Counted from the stretch's first letter, positions 30,601 through 41,703 are shown. The stretch is DNA of 64,000 bases from Bryopsis sp. KO-2023 (GCA_030272585.1 BSYQ01000012.1:806001-870000); one strand, 5' to 3'. The notes: generated by a model from the letters alone, not told the origin. Numbers and translations are program-made.

Positions 30601-33253
30601 CACTCTCACCCATTGATTGTCCCAAGCATCCGTGTCGACCAGCCTGGTTTCGGACCGCCCTATGTCTGTCGACAACCTTTGCAGCAGAGTTTGAGAATGC
30701 ACATCCCACAGCAGAATCTCCAGCTGATCTTTGACCACGCAGGTTGCAATCCCCAGACAGCCATGCAAATCAGGCAAGAAGGATGCCCAGTAAACGTTCC
30801 CACCCCCCGGGTCCTTCAGTGTCGATGGGTCCGGGGCTTGGAAGAGATGGCTGCCCTCAATTTCTGGCATTAAGCAGGTCGAACTCTGATTGAAATTCCT
30901 GACCTTCCACAGGTAACACCCCCCTTGTCGCATCGACGAGGCCTTGGTTTCGATTTCCCAGGTGGCCACGTAGTCATCCATCGGAGACCAGCACCCCACT
31001 ATGCCCTCCAGCAAATAACCCACATCCGAGGCTTCCTCGAAATTGGGGAAAACCGTGATAAACCCGGACGGCCTCTCGTTGAATCCCACCAGCAACCCTT
31101 TGTTCGAATTCGAAAACGCCCCCCATGCGAACGCGAAATCAGGGGCATTGTTTCTGGAAGCTACTTGCATCACTCTGGAAGCCAGCATCTCCTGGTGCCC
31201 CCTCATCGGACCGCTCCGGCTGGTGTCCAAAACAAACAGAGAGCACCCTTGTCGGAAATTCAGCCCGGCAGGTGCACCCCGCAAGGATTCATCCTCTGCT
31301 AAATTGTTGGGGTGGGTTTCGTCGTCGCTTGGGTTGCCTTGGGAATCCCCCCCCATGTCGGTGAAATAAGTGACTGGGTACATCAGGGAGGTGCCATCTC
31401 GGCAGAAAACGGGCCATCTGACTTTGGGTCCTAGCATTTCTTCGTGCTTCCAGTTCACGGAGCAATCGCCATACACCACTCGAGTGTTGGTGTCCCACAT
31501 TGCGACATTTCCATGGAAATCGCAAGAAAGGACCATCTGTTTTGTTTTTTTTTGTTTTTTTGTTTTGTTAATTAAATTTAATTTAGGTTTTTTTTTGGGA
31601 GGGGGGGGGGAGGAGAGGGAGGGGACACACACACACACACACACGTGTAGAAAAAGAAATAGTTTCAGTGCTGAGAAAGTGTGGGGGGAAATGGGTGGTG
31701 AACATATTCTCGGAAATCCTCAAAAATTATCAGTGCAGAGAAATTATTATCTTGTGTCAGTGTGTTTCCAAAACAACAAGTAAACGAAAGTCAACCAGAG
31801 CAAAGAAAAACTAAAGCACCACGATTTGCTTTAGAATAACTGAGAAAATTGGGAGATCCAACCACATTTCAATTTTTTTTAGCCATTTCGACATGTATAT
31901 ATATGGAAAAGATCAATTCCAGGCCAAAAAAATGTCGTTTTTAGAGTGTGTGGACCGTGGTGCAAATCTTACCGTGGTGCTGTCAGCATAAAAAGCAATG
32001 TCAGCAACAGGTGACAGCTTGTGTATTTTCTTGTGCTCATGGAGCATGGTTCCGTGATCGGCGCTCCACACTACGAGAGATCCATTGTCGTGCCCAGATG
32101 CAATTCTCGACCTAAAAATAGAAACAAAAACAAACAAGGGTCTTGATTAAATGAACCGCCCACTGTTTTGTTGAAGAGGTGTTGTGTTTGCTAAGCGGGG
32201 CATTTTTGTTACAAAGAGAGAATATTCTGGAAGGAAACCCCATGTGTTTTATGTACAGAACCGATATTAGGGATCTCCAAAAAGAAAAAAAGAACGAGTC
32301 TTTTATGATATCGTTTTATTTAGCTCTCAACTACTGCAAGTTTTGCTCCCAAATATTTTATATCGAGGAAACCTCTAATCCATCATGTCCCAGGCAAGGT
32401 AAAAAAGCATTGTATCTACAATTACACTACAAATTTAGGACACAGGTTGACTGGCTTTACCCATCGGCTGAAAACGAGCAACACGTGATGGCATTCTTGT
32501 TTTCGTAGAAAGTGATTTTCGACACGATCTCTTTTCTGCTGGCCGTGGGTTTGCTTCCGGAAGATTTCCTGTGTTCGATTCCTTCGCTTTTATCGGGATC
32601 CAGGACAAACACCGGAACTCCGCTGATCACGTGAAAATCATCAAAAAATGACAGTTGAGTGCCGCCCAACGGAGGATTTTCTGCATGCATCAAATTGAAG
32701 GGATGTTGTTGCTTTTTTCCTTTCCGCTTGATTCATCCCTTTTCTTTTTTGTACATTCCAGCAAATACTGTTCACCATTCAAGGCAGCCGATGCTAGTAC
32801 TCTATTTATTATTATTTTATTTTATTGATTTATTTTTTATTTTTTTGACTGGGTTCAGGGAGCAGGAAGTAAAATCCAACCTACAATATTTCCCACGAAA
32901 ATAAAGACTATTTGAAAATGCCACATTTGCAGGTAAATAAATGAACCTTTTTTGTAATAAATAAATGACTAAAACCTATTATTTTAAAAGACGTAAACAA
33001 AACAAACACATTTGAAGGATTATTTATATGAACATGAAAATGTAAATTACATTTAATTTACATAAACTTTTCCCCACTCACCTCCTTGGCCATGACTAAG
33101 CGCCGTCGCGTTCGCCCTCGTTTCCACCTGTGCATGTTCGTTCAAAACGTACCACCGAACTAACCTCCTCACTTGATACGCCAACGCCGTAACGCAATCC
33201 ACCCAATGAAGGCGAAAGCCTTCGATCACTTCATTGATCGGGTCCAATATCAT
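24653..33253 (-). CDS. WD40-repeat/TRP-like cation channel fusion, 10 exons, 1793 residues
   Basis: Exons: 33082-33253, 32461-32680, 31973-32111, 28429-31536, 27000-28209, 26376-26614, 25952-26016, 25509-25556, 25005-25120, 24653-24717. All phases close. Residues 1 to about 1120 carry many WD40 blades (e.g. SGHDNGSLVVWS, SCDFHGNVAMWDTN, GVLMPSEEEVNVWDLV). A helical ankyrin-like stretch follows (about 1140-1225). Then six membrane segments: about 1376-1396, 1420-1440, 1464-1487, 1500-1516, 1534-1561 and 1655-1682. A pore loop sits before the last (GSVGLSMLTAFGMMLGE), and the TRP-type S6 end reads LLNLLIAVMGDSFDRVK. The C-terminal tail is charged and may form a coiled coil (KRRKC, EWKGRILEQNIIL). 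By analogy with TRPV/TRPA it should be a plasma-membrane or organelle cation channel with a WD40 sensor or scaffold. The start codon follows an in-frame stop. The 48-nt exon at 25509-25556 is placed by phase. Confidence 0.92.
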
Positions 33254-34175
33254 CTTGAAACTCCCAGCAACGCCACAGAGCGTCTCGTTGTTGGATTCCC
33301 GACAGAATCAAATTTCTGTCGATCGAAGAGCGCAGCTTTTCTTCGATCGGATTGCCTTGGCGGGATGGGGGCGTGCGTGAAGGACACCAACGAAACGTGG
33401 TAGATTTCCAGCGTGGGTCCGTCGTTTCACTTTTTTTTGCTACGAGGCGGAATTCCTGCTGTGGCGGCGCGCGCTAAGCGAGCAACCCATGAATTTCGAC
33501 ACAAAGCCGCGAACCAGCTCTCCTATCTCGACCTGCCGCCTTGCGGAACGTCGAAGAGAAACAGGAAAAGGCCAGCTGGGTTTTCTTTTTGGGGTTGGGT
33601 TTGGGCTTGACGTGATTGATGTGCCATTTGGGATGCAACGTCTCGTCTCGCTCATGGTCGCCGCTTTTCAGCAGACATTCCCACACATTTTTGAATGGTT
33701 TTTTCTTTCTCTTTTTTTTTGGTTCCAATACGAAAGCGGCATCTCCTTCACAATGCAAGTATTTGTTTTGTTTTTTTATTGCTGGTGGCATGATATGATT
33801 GTGTTGTAAATTACAACTTGTAATCATCAGTGTTGGCGTGGTCACAGAAGTTTGAACTGTGGGCTCCAGTCATAACTGCCTTCTGTGTGTATAACCTTTG
33901 ATTTGATGTAATAACTGCCTTTTTCAACTAAAGATTGGGGGAATTCATTTATCACAGCAACAGTTCATAAATTACATTTGACACTAAGGAGATTCTTGAA
34001 TAGACTCCCCTAACTGGATGAAAACGGACAAGAGAGTTGGGGTGCCAAGATATACTACCCAAACGCCTCTTTTTCAACTTTATGCATGATCATCACTCCA
34101 GTTCAAAATCAAGTCACTAGGCAGCTTAGCCTAGGCTAACTTTATTAAATTAGGGCTTAAGCCTACAAACACACC
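33254..34175. other. Intergenic; the duplicated block begins at about 33955
   Basis: The first 700 bp hold the channel gene's presumed promoter and no supported gene. From about 33955 the sequence (AACAGTTCAT.AATTACATTTG and on) matches 41440 and onward. Confidence 0.55.
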
Positions 34176-35285
34176 TTACAAAGTACTGTCACTTTGGAAC
34201 ACATCTCCACCACTCGCCGCCGCTGACGCTGACGCCAACGCCAACGCCACCTCCGAGGAGATACATGGCGAAATATGTGCTGACAGACCCAGGGAGACTT
34301 CAGCAGACTTCTTCTTCAAGCCTTACAAAGAAAAAAAAAATGATTCAACAAACAGCAAGTGTATGATGGTGAGCAACCACCGTTACTAAACCGTTCAGAT
34401 CTTTGAGAAACCGAGAACAAAATCATCAGAAACTCACCTTGGGCTTCAGCACCAGCAGCCCCTTCTCTTGAACCTACACCAGAAACACACAATAAAGTTC
34501 AACACAAACTCACCTTGGGCTTCAGCACCAGCAGCCCCTTCTCTTGAACCTACACCAGAAACACACAATAAAGTTCAACACAAACTTACCTTGGGCTTCA
34601 GCACCAGCAGCCCCTTCTCTTGAACCTACACCAGAAACACACAATAAAGTTCAACACAAACTCACCTTGGGCTTCAGCACCAGCAGCTCCCTTCTCTTGA
34701 ACCTACACCAGAAACACACAATAAAGTTCAACACAAACTTACCTTGGGCTTCAGCACCAGCAGCTCCCTTCTCTTGAACCTACACCAGAAACACACAATA
34801 AAGTTCAACACAAACTCACCTTGGGCTTCAGCACCAGCAGCTCCCTTCTCTTGAACCTACACCAGAAACACACAATAAAGTTCAACACAAACTCACCTTG
34901 GGCTTCAGCACCAGCAGCTCCCTTCTCTTGAACCTACACCAGAAACACACAATAAAGTTCAACACAAACTCACCTTGGGCTTCAGCACCAGCAGCTCCCT
35001 TCTCTTGAACCTACACCAGAAACACACAATAAAGTTCAACACAAACTCACCTTGGGCTTCAGCTCCAGGCGTAATGACTTTCCCGTTGTTAAAGAATGGG
35101 CCTAGATGGTTCTCTTGGAAAGGAATAGACATTTTGCTGGTTGAAGATAAAACAATTTTTGGATATATCGCACATCCATGCATGGTTAATTTATACAAAG
35201 ACAAGAAAAAAAGGATCTGAAAAACGAAAACCAAAAAGACAAGAAAGAGACTTCCAACAGGAATTGCAGAGCTGAGGAAAGTCAT
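34176..35285 (-). CDS. Small membrane/secreted protein gene with micro-exon array (copy A)
   Basis: Family not recognised. Supported exons: 35051-35285 (78 codons plus one base) and the terminal exon 34176-34321. The start ATG at 35283-35285 opens a long hydrophobic N-terminus (MTFLSSAIPVGSLFLVFLVF). Exon 1 ends PGAEAQ with a GTGAGT donor. Between the two exons lie eight near-identical micro-exons (34438-35010). The three nearest the 3' end are 36 nt and each add GSREGAAGAEAQ in frame. The five nearest exon 1 are 37 nt and shift the frame into a stop. The terminal exon encodes KKKSAEVSLGL, then an Ala/Ser/Gly-rich end and TAA. Exon 1 to the 36-nt units to the terminal exon stays in phase, giving about 127 residues plus 12 per unit. 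An upstream exon is possible because a good acceptor (TTTTTCAG) lies inside exon 1. Confidence 0.6.
34438..35050 (-). repeat. Tandem array of eight 76-77-bp exon-intron units
   Basis: Exon cores: 34438-34473, 34514-34549, 34590-34625 (36 nt each); 34666-34702, 34743-34779, 34820-34856, 34897-34933, 34974-35010 (37 nt each). Read on the minus strand, each core is bounded by CTGGTGTAG before it and GTGAGT or GTAAGT after it. The roughly 40-bp mini-introns include TTGAACTTTATTGTGTGTTTC. The 37-nt form has one extra base (GGGAGCTGC against GGGGCTGC). Confidence 0.92.
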
Positions 35286-36875
35286 TGCAGCCACCTTTCA
35301 GAAAAAAGCTATTACAAAATTTACAGCATATTTGCTTGGTCTCCAGATTACACCATCAGCTTTTTCATTCCCTTCTTCGACAGAAATCTCACTGACAGAA
35401 AAAATGTACAACAACATAATAACAAATAAACTTCCATAATGAATACGGTGATGTCCTCCAAGGGACTGGATTTGTCTTTTTTTTTCAAGGGCACCACGAA
35501 CACAAGCAAACACAACTTGAAGGATATAACAATCTTTTGGCTTGAATGGGTGTATGGTGTGGATGCTGTTTTTGTTTTAAGATTTTCGGTTTGGAGTTTG
35601 AATCGTGGGTGGGGAAAGCTCGTGAAACAAAAACTTGTGGCCGATGGAATTGAGTCCTCCTTGTTCGAAGTAACAAATTTGACAGCAAACGCCTGGTGGT
35701 GAAAGAAGAGGAGTTGAACCTCTGGGAAGGAACATCAATAACAACCAAACTTGTGTGTAAGACGCATAGATAATGCTTGAGAGGTAAATCATCTCAAAAA
35801 AACAAACTTCTCGACTAAACGAATACCTCAGCACCCAAAACGAAACCACACCAGCCAAAACCAAACAACGACCAAGCCACAACCAAATAACGACCAAACC
35901 AATAACCGCTTGAAACAAATGAATGCTTGGGAAACAAAACGACGACCAGAAACGCATTGCACTTGGATTGCTGAAAGAAGAAGAACAATGGAACCTTTGC
36001 TTGAATGAAACTCGAAACGAAGTGTTTGACGGGCCGCGAACGATTCGCGTAATCGATTTTGCCTGGGAATGCGGAACAAGCTTGTAAAAACGTGCGTTTG
36101 AATATTTTTAAAGGATTTCAGGAACGATAATTGATTCTCCTTCAAGGGGAACGTGGAGACGCGGAGAGAAGTTCTCTCCACGTTGAGACTATAAGACAGC
36201 AGAGGAATGCGCACAGGGATGCGGCCGGACTTTCGACGTTGCGTGGATTTTGCGAAGACAAATGGAGCTTTTTGCTATCCGATCGACGGTTGCGGTCGCT
36301 GACGTAAAGTGATTAATGTCCTCTGAAAATCACCCCGCAAATTTACAGCATTTAAATGATTAAAAGCGAAACTTCAATTCTGTCTTCTGAGGAAAAATAA
36401 GAAGTTCCAAGTTGCTGATGAAAAAATCACCAAGCAAGTGTAATAAATTTCACTTGAATTGTGAGGAGACCATAAAGAAAACGTTAGCGAGATATAACAT
36501 GGACCTGGCCTGTACGATCAATTTAACCTTCGTTGATTACTCTCTAATATCGAACACACTGGATTTTCTCCATCACAATGTGAGTAAGTTGATTTGATTT
36601 GATTTGTCCAAAATTTATGGAGGCTGATCTGATTGATTCATGGAGGTAGTCTGTGCGATTTGATGCCGTTTTGCAAAAGTTCTTTCCAGCATCTTCGGGG
36701 GAAGGATGGGCAATTTGTTGATTATGGTGATGGGGTTGAGGACAATCACAATCCCCACCAGTCCAAAAACATCTCTGGTATTGGATCAGGTGCTAAGTAA
36801 CTGGGTGAGGATGGAGACCCCCTTCTCAACCGATTCTCAACCAGGAAAACCGAGGGGAATGAACAGACCCCCTTG
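35286..36875. other. 5' region of copy A gene; no resolved exons
   Basis: Much of it is conserved with block B (42460-44200), including 35600-35740, whose minus strand stays open in both copies, and the hairpin at 36150-36184. I could not join these to the 34176-35285 gene with consistent phases, so they may be upstream exons, promoter or decayed sequence. Confidence 0.4.
36150..36184. repeat. Hairpin conserved in both duplicated blocks (A copy)
   Basis: AACGTGGAGA pairs with TCTCCACGTT, with an inner GAGA/TCTC pairing around AAGT. The same sequence occurs at 43722-43756 in block B, in the same place relative to the gene. Confidence 0.75.
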
Positions 36876-36955
36876 ATGAGCGACATTAGGCGCGTCAGCG
36901 ATTATCCCTGCTCAAGGAAGGCAGGCGCTCACCGTTTGCAGCGGCCCACGTTTTT
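36876..36955 (+). pseudogene. Orphan BTB-gene first-exon-like sequence
   Basis: The ATG at 36876 begins MSDIRRVSDYPCSRKAGAHR, which resembles exon 1 of the BTB gene at 56082 (shared KAGAH). No BTB domain follows. The same stretch recurs without its ATG near 45826-45890 and 38555-38625. Confidence 0.4.
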
Positions 36956-37085
36956 GTTTTTTTACACTCAAAGGGAGCTTTTAATTCCTCCCTTGAGCTT
37001 GATGGTGGGAGCTTTTTCTTGCCACCTCGTTTTTGTGACGTACCCTTTCCACTTTATACTGTTTTCTGGTGACTTCGGAGTTCTA

Positions 37086-38550
37086 ACGCTCCAATACTCT
37101 CTTCTATTGTTGGTGGGTACAGTCAGAAGCCACAAATTCTAGTTTTGAACGACGGAAAAACAGGATCAGTATGGAAATTGTGTTGATTGAAGATTGAACA
37201 TTTTTGTAGTCTGGAACCTGCACTTCTGTATCGAGATGCATTTTCATGATCCCAGCCAGTAGTAGACCAGTCTTGATGTATGTTGTAGATGCTATAATGG
37301 GGTTGTGTTCCAAACCCTCCCCCAGCAGCTTTAATGACAGCTGGGTGACACCATCCCCAGTGTGCTGTGCAGAATCCAGTTGCCATCAATTGATTTTCAA
37401 ATGTATGATTAGAAAGATTGAAAGGAGGGGAAAGAAGCACGACATTGCAATATGGTATGCATACCATATGGTTTCTTCAGGTTCTTGCAGCAAATGACTC
37501 TGGGATTCAACACAAAAGCATAACGGAGAGAAACTCCCCTCGTTGAATGTATTCGATGTTGGCAACTGTTTTGCAGATTTGTATCGTATCTTACCTTTAC
37601 TCAAGTCAATGACCAGGCTGGTATCATTTGGAATGATTCTACAAGATTCCTCCTTCCGTCACACTGGACTTTAAGGTGCCTTAACGCTGCCCAGCGTTGG
37701 CCGAAACTTGGGCGACCGCCATCGAAACAGTTGTGGCCTTTCCATCGTTTTCGAGATTTTGGAAAACGATCACCCCAGCAATCATCGTAAGCCCCTTTGA
37801 ACTTGCTCTGGTTAGTGTTCAGGGCACCGGCGCCGGCTTGTCTATTGCACTTGTTATGCTTGACAAGAATTTTGAGTGTGGCGAAAGCCCTGCAGCTTGC
37901 ATCCACAGCACCACGACATGCATATCAATTAATGATCAATCCTTGGATCAAAAACAACATTCTGAATGTTTTTCCCATCTGAATCTTAAGACTTGGTCAG
38001 TCCTCATCCAGAACATTTCCTTCGCAAAATATCCCTGAACGCTCCTTCAAAGTGGTATCCATACAAAAACCACCATATCCACAAATGGATCCATCAACTA
38101 CTCAGCACGTCGGCGCCTAAGCACACCAAGAAAGTTCCAGTTATTGGAAACACCTCGGAATTCAATTGAAATACTGCTGCTGGTAGTATTCTCAATCGGC
38201 ATTGAATGAAATTCGCTATGCACCAAATGAAGGTACTTGTGTTTTATGTAGAAATCGTTCAGCATCTTGAATACAGCATTGTGAATGCACAGCGGAGGTA
38301 ACAGCTCTAGAGTTGGACGAGATCTGGTCCAACTCTTAAAGTAAGTCGCCCCAGAAAGGATAAAGTGATAATGGTAGGAAGACAACGCACCCAAAAGACA
38401 ATGCAATAAAATGTGGTGGATTCTTTTTGCTTGTTTTGCTGCAAAAGAATTGTCCGTTTTGCAGTTCAAGGAATGCTCACTTCAACTCCAAGTTGGATAT
38501 GTTGATTAAATTGATGAACAGAAGCCAAAGGTTCCGTCTGATTACGCGGG
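37086..38550. other. Unassigned region with minus-strand open frames
   Basis: A minus-strand frame of about 120 codons (38098-38469) is open but has no ATG near its start and no motif I know. A second (37601-37906) includes a Cys/Trp-rich stretch but also lacks a start. These may be exons of an unrecognised gene or chance frames. Confidence 0.3.
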
Positions 38551-38742
38551 GTTCCGTCAAGCGCGTCAGCGACAGCCCTTAGCCAAGCGAAGCCAGGCGC
38601 TCACCGTTCGCAGCGGCAATTCTTAAAACCTAGAGGAAAGTTCAGAGTCTATTGTTGCCGTCGAGGATGGTGGGTGCTTTACACGCAGTTCTGTTCCATG
38701 ACAACCTAATGGTCGCTTAGAAACGACTGCCTTCACGCGCAG

Positions 38743-40230
38743 GCGCTTGTGCGCGACTTGGAAGGTTCCCTGCAGAGATTGGGACTGTGCTTCAACGACG
38801 CCAAACTCAGCGACGTTGTTGTTGAGACCGAAGATGGGCGCGAGTTCTACTGCCACAAGATTGTCCTTGCAGCCGCCAGCCCAGTTTTCGCAGATTTGCT
38901 GTATGAGACCTCTAGTGCCTTGGAGACGCTGAAGCAGAGAAAAGCAAAGGAAGGGAAGGTGTGCATGAGAGAGATGGACCCTGGAGCGGTGGAGTGGCTT
39001 CTCTCCGCCTTGTACACAGGAGAAGGGGTCTTGACAGATGCAATGGTTGTACCTGTGATGATGGCAGCGAGTATGTACCAAGTGGAGTGGGTGGTCGCCG
39101 CTTGCAGGCTCTTTTTGAGAGACAACATCAAAGAAGACACTTGTTGCGCTGTGTTCAACCACCTGATTGGCGTGGCGAACCAAGGACTGCAAGGACAGTT
39201 TGCGAAATTTATTCATGACAATATTGCATCAATCAGCGACAAAAAAGGTTTTTTGGAGTTGAGCGTCGATGCGATCCAGCACCTCCTTGCGACGTCTCCC
39301 ACCACTCCCGAATTTTGCTTGGCACTGATGAGATGGTTGCTTCACGACCTCGAGGCACGACGAGGGATAGCCGGTTCTTTGATCAGCGACCTCCACATGG
39401 ACGACCTAAAAAACTTCGCTGCATCAGAAATGATAAAAGGCTTGGAAAGTGTTCAATGTGATATTCAACAGGTACTTCGTGCACAGGCTGTGGAGTTGCG
39501 ATCCGTTGAAGCAGCTGTTTCCTTTTGCTATTCTCCTTCCTTTCAGAAATGGCATGATTGGAGAGTACCTCGGTCGGGATGGTACCACATTGTCGCTGTT
39601 GGTGCAAAAGCTGCAGATAACCCTTGTGGGAGGGGGCGGGGTGGACGGGGTGCAATAATCGGAGCTTCGTTCGAGCTTCCAGCCGGAGGAATCGTGAAAA
39701 TACTCACGGGGAGCATGTCTACGGATTCGAACCGAGGTAGTGGTGGTGCAGGAGGCACATTTGTCGTTAGACCCGACGGCTCGTTGCTGATAGCCGCCGG
39801 TGGAGGGGGTGGATGCAGCTTAAGACGGGGTCAGGATGGTACTGATGCAAACGTTGAGAACGATGGGAACGCGTCGCCAGGAGGTAGTCGTGGTGGGACG
39901 CAAGGGCTCAGCGTACCACATGGAGGGTGTGGATGGAAGGATGGACTTGAGAGTCTTGCGACACCACTGAGAACCGGAGATGTGAGGGGATTCGGAGGGG
40001 GGTCAAATAGTGGTGGGGGTGGGGGGTATTCTGGTGGAGGAAAAGGTGCGATAGATGGTTATCACTGGGATGGGGGTGGGGGTGGGGGTAGTTACGTTTG
40101 TTGTGGGGCGACGAATGTTTGGAAGGCAGTGGGTAGCAAAGGTCATGGTCGTATTTCCATCTTCAATTGCAAGGAAAGGCCTGCATCCTCTGCCTTTGAG
40201 AAATTTCTGGTTCACCTTTTCGAAGAGTGA
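38743..40230 (+). CDS. BTB-BACK-glycine-rich protein 1 (5' end unresolved)
   Basis: Main exon of 495 codons to TGA. It opens after an acceptor (GCGCAG) with ALVRDLEGSL, so a short upstream exon is expected. The region homologous to exon 1 of the 56082 gene (38560-38665) has no ATG, so the 5' end may be decayed. Domains: BTB about residues 4-120 (SDVVVETEDGREFYCHK, AAASPVF, GAVEWLLSALYTG); BACK-like helices about 120-240; linker; then a Gly-rich domain about 260-480 (SGWYHIVAVGAKA, GGAGGTFVVRPDGSLLIAAG, GGGGGGSYV) like the glycine-rich region of ALK/LTK receptors. BTB-BACK proteins often act as Cullin-3 adaptors, so the Gly-rich part may bind targets (inference). Paralogue of the genes at 54400 and 63637. 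Confidence 0.82.
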   Translation, partial: ALVRDLEGSLQRLGLCFNDAKLSDVVVETEDGREFYCHKIVLAAASPVFADLLYETSSALETLKQRKAKEGKVCMREMDPGAVEWLLSALYTGEGVLTDAMVVPVMMAASMYQVEWVVAACRLFLRDNIKEDTCCAVFNHLIGVANQGLQGQFAKFIHDNIASISDKKGFLELSVDAIQHLLATSPTTPEFCLALMRWLLHDLEARRGIAGSLISDLHMDDLKNFAASEMIKGLESVQCDIQQVLRAQAVELRSVEAAVSFCYSPSFQKWHDWRVPRSGWYHIVAVGAKAADNPCGRGRGGRGAIIGASFELPAGGIVKILTGSMSTDSNRGSGGAGGTFVVRPDGSLLIAAGGGGGCSLRRGQDGTDANVENDGNASPGGSRGGTQGLSVPHGGCGWKDGLESLATPLRTGDVRGFGGGSNSGGGGGYSGGGKGAIDGYHWDGGGGGGSYVCCGATNVWKAVGSKGHGRISIFNCKERPASSAFEKFLVHLFEE

Positions 40231-41435
40231 GGAAGAATTTGTCATTTCTTGAAAGACAAAAAGGCCATACACACATGCTGCCACTGTGTCATTGATGGCC
40301 TGAGATCAGTAGCTTTTCTGGCATCTTTTCTGATAAAAAGTTCAGTGTTCGTTTTTCTTGTGTTACAAAAACCGTGGGCTCTTAAATTTTGTCCGGCTGG
40401 AATTTGCATGATCGATAATGCTTTTCTTTTCTCTCTTACAATGTATTTCGAGATTTGTTTCTTCGTTTGTTTGTATTATCCGAAAATAAAGACACATCAG
40501 TAAATCCATATTTGACAACGGGGGAACTGAGGACAGAATGCTGATTCTGGCAGTTTGCACTCATCTTTCACTGCTCTTCATTTCAAATCTCTTCGTACCA
40601 GTGTGAAGGGGTGTGGGTGGAGGAGGAAGAAACCAATTCTGACAATGCTGCAGAACTACTTGACAGACACTCTGCATGATGCAAAGCGCAACACAATCGA
40701 TCAACACCCCTCGGCAATGAAAAAAAACGACTACTGCTTTCAATATTTTTTGCAAAGAGCAAAGACCCCCCGTAATTCTGAAACCAATTCCCTTCAAATA
40801 AATAACAATGGTGCTTTTTTCCTTTTCTTCCTTTATATTTTACCTCTCTCAAAGCTCGCTCAGAAATCTCCAGCGAAAAAAACAACTCACCAAAGCATGT
40901 TACAGCTGGGTTTTAAAGTTGATCAGTTTTTTTGTGTTGTTGCCCCACCCAGTTTTTTTTCACCCTAATACCTCTCAGCCACGTTGAACTCTATTCTTCT
41001 TGACCCACACGAGCGGCCATATTTTTTTCTTGAGCTGTGATCCACCTCAAAAAAAACCTAAGCAATAATAATAACAGAAGCGGAAAGAAAGATTCGAGGG
41101 ATGAGGGAAGCCTGTAAAATTTTTTATATATATTGTCGAATCAAGGAACGAACATCTTTTAACATGAGCTGAAGCTGACGCATCTGAAACACCCAGAATG
41201 GGTGTGCACGAATACCAAAAAGGCAAGAAAGTGTAAACCACTTCTTTTTCTTTTTTTTTTCAAAATAAATCGAACATCGCAATCTGCATGGTGGGTTGAA
41301 CGACCGACTCCTAAAAGCCTTGTCCCAAGAAACCCATTTGAATGAAAAAAGACCCCTTGAAACAATGTGGGGTGCAGGTCAGTCATTTTGGATGCGGGAC
41401 CTTTCCAACCAGGCTGTGAGACTTCACAGATTCAC
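40231..41435. other. Intergenic downstream of BTB gene 1
   Basis: The first 270 bp are a likely 3' UTR (AATAAAGAC near 40486). The rest holds homopolymer-rich sequence and no supported gene. Confidence 0.5.
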
Positions 41436-41703
41436 AGCAACAGTTCATGAATTACATTTGACACTGAGAAGATTCTTGAATAAGACTCCCCCAACAAGAT
41501 AAAAACCCAAACACTAGATCCACATGGGACAAGAGAGTTGGGGTGCCAAGATACACAACCCAAACGCCTCTATTTCAACTTTATGCTTGATCATCAGTCC
41601 AGTTCAAAATCCAGTAACCAGGCAGCTTAGCCTGGAGCAATATACAGACACAGGAATAAATTTATAAATTTATAAAATTAAGGCTTAAGCCTACAAACAC
41701 ACC

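Larger units (their letters stand above)
33955..37085. repeat. Duplicated block A (partner: about 41440-46020)
   Basis: Order and sequence run in parallel with block B: the flank at 33955, the small gene at 34176-35285, a conserved stretch at 35600-35750, the hairpin at 36150-36184, GATGCGGCCGGACTTTCGAC at about 36210, and a shared end near 37085. Divergence looks moderate by eye. Block A carries the micro-exon array; block B carries a 1.3-kb insertion that A lacks. Confidence 0.8.

Noticed and set aside
34438-35050. CRISPR-like look of the regular repeats
   Set aside because: The units are nearly identical throughout, with no unique spacers, each contains splice sites, and the contig is eukaryotic.
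37200-37440. Aminotransferase-like string (HWGWCHPAVIKAAGG) on the minus strand
   Set aside because: A short resemblance with no further family motifs and no consistent exon joins.
38098-38469. 123-codon minus-strand frame as a complete gene
   Set aside because: No ATG near the 5' end and no recognised motif; kept only as an unassigned open stretch.
38555-38742. ATG exon for BTB gene 1
   Set aside because: The stretch homologous to exon 1 of BTB gene 2 has no in-frame ATG, and the possible donor and acceptor pairs do not give a clean phase.
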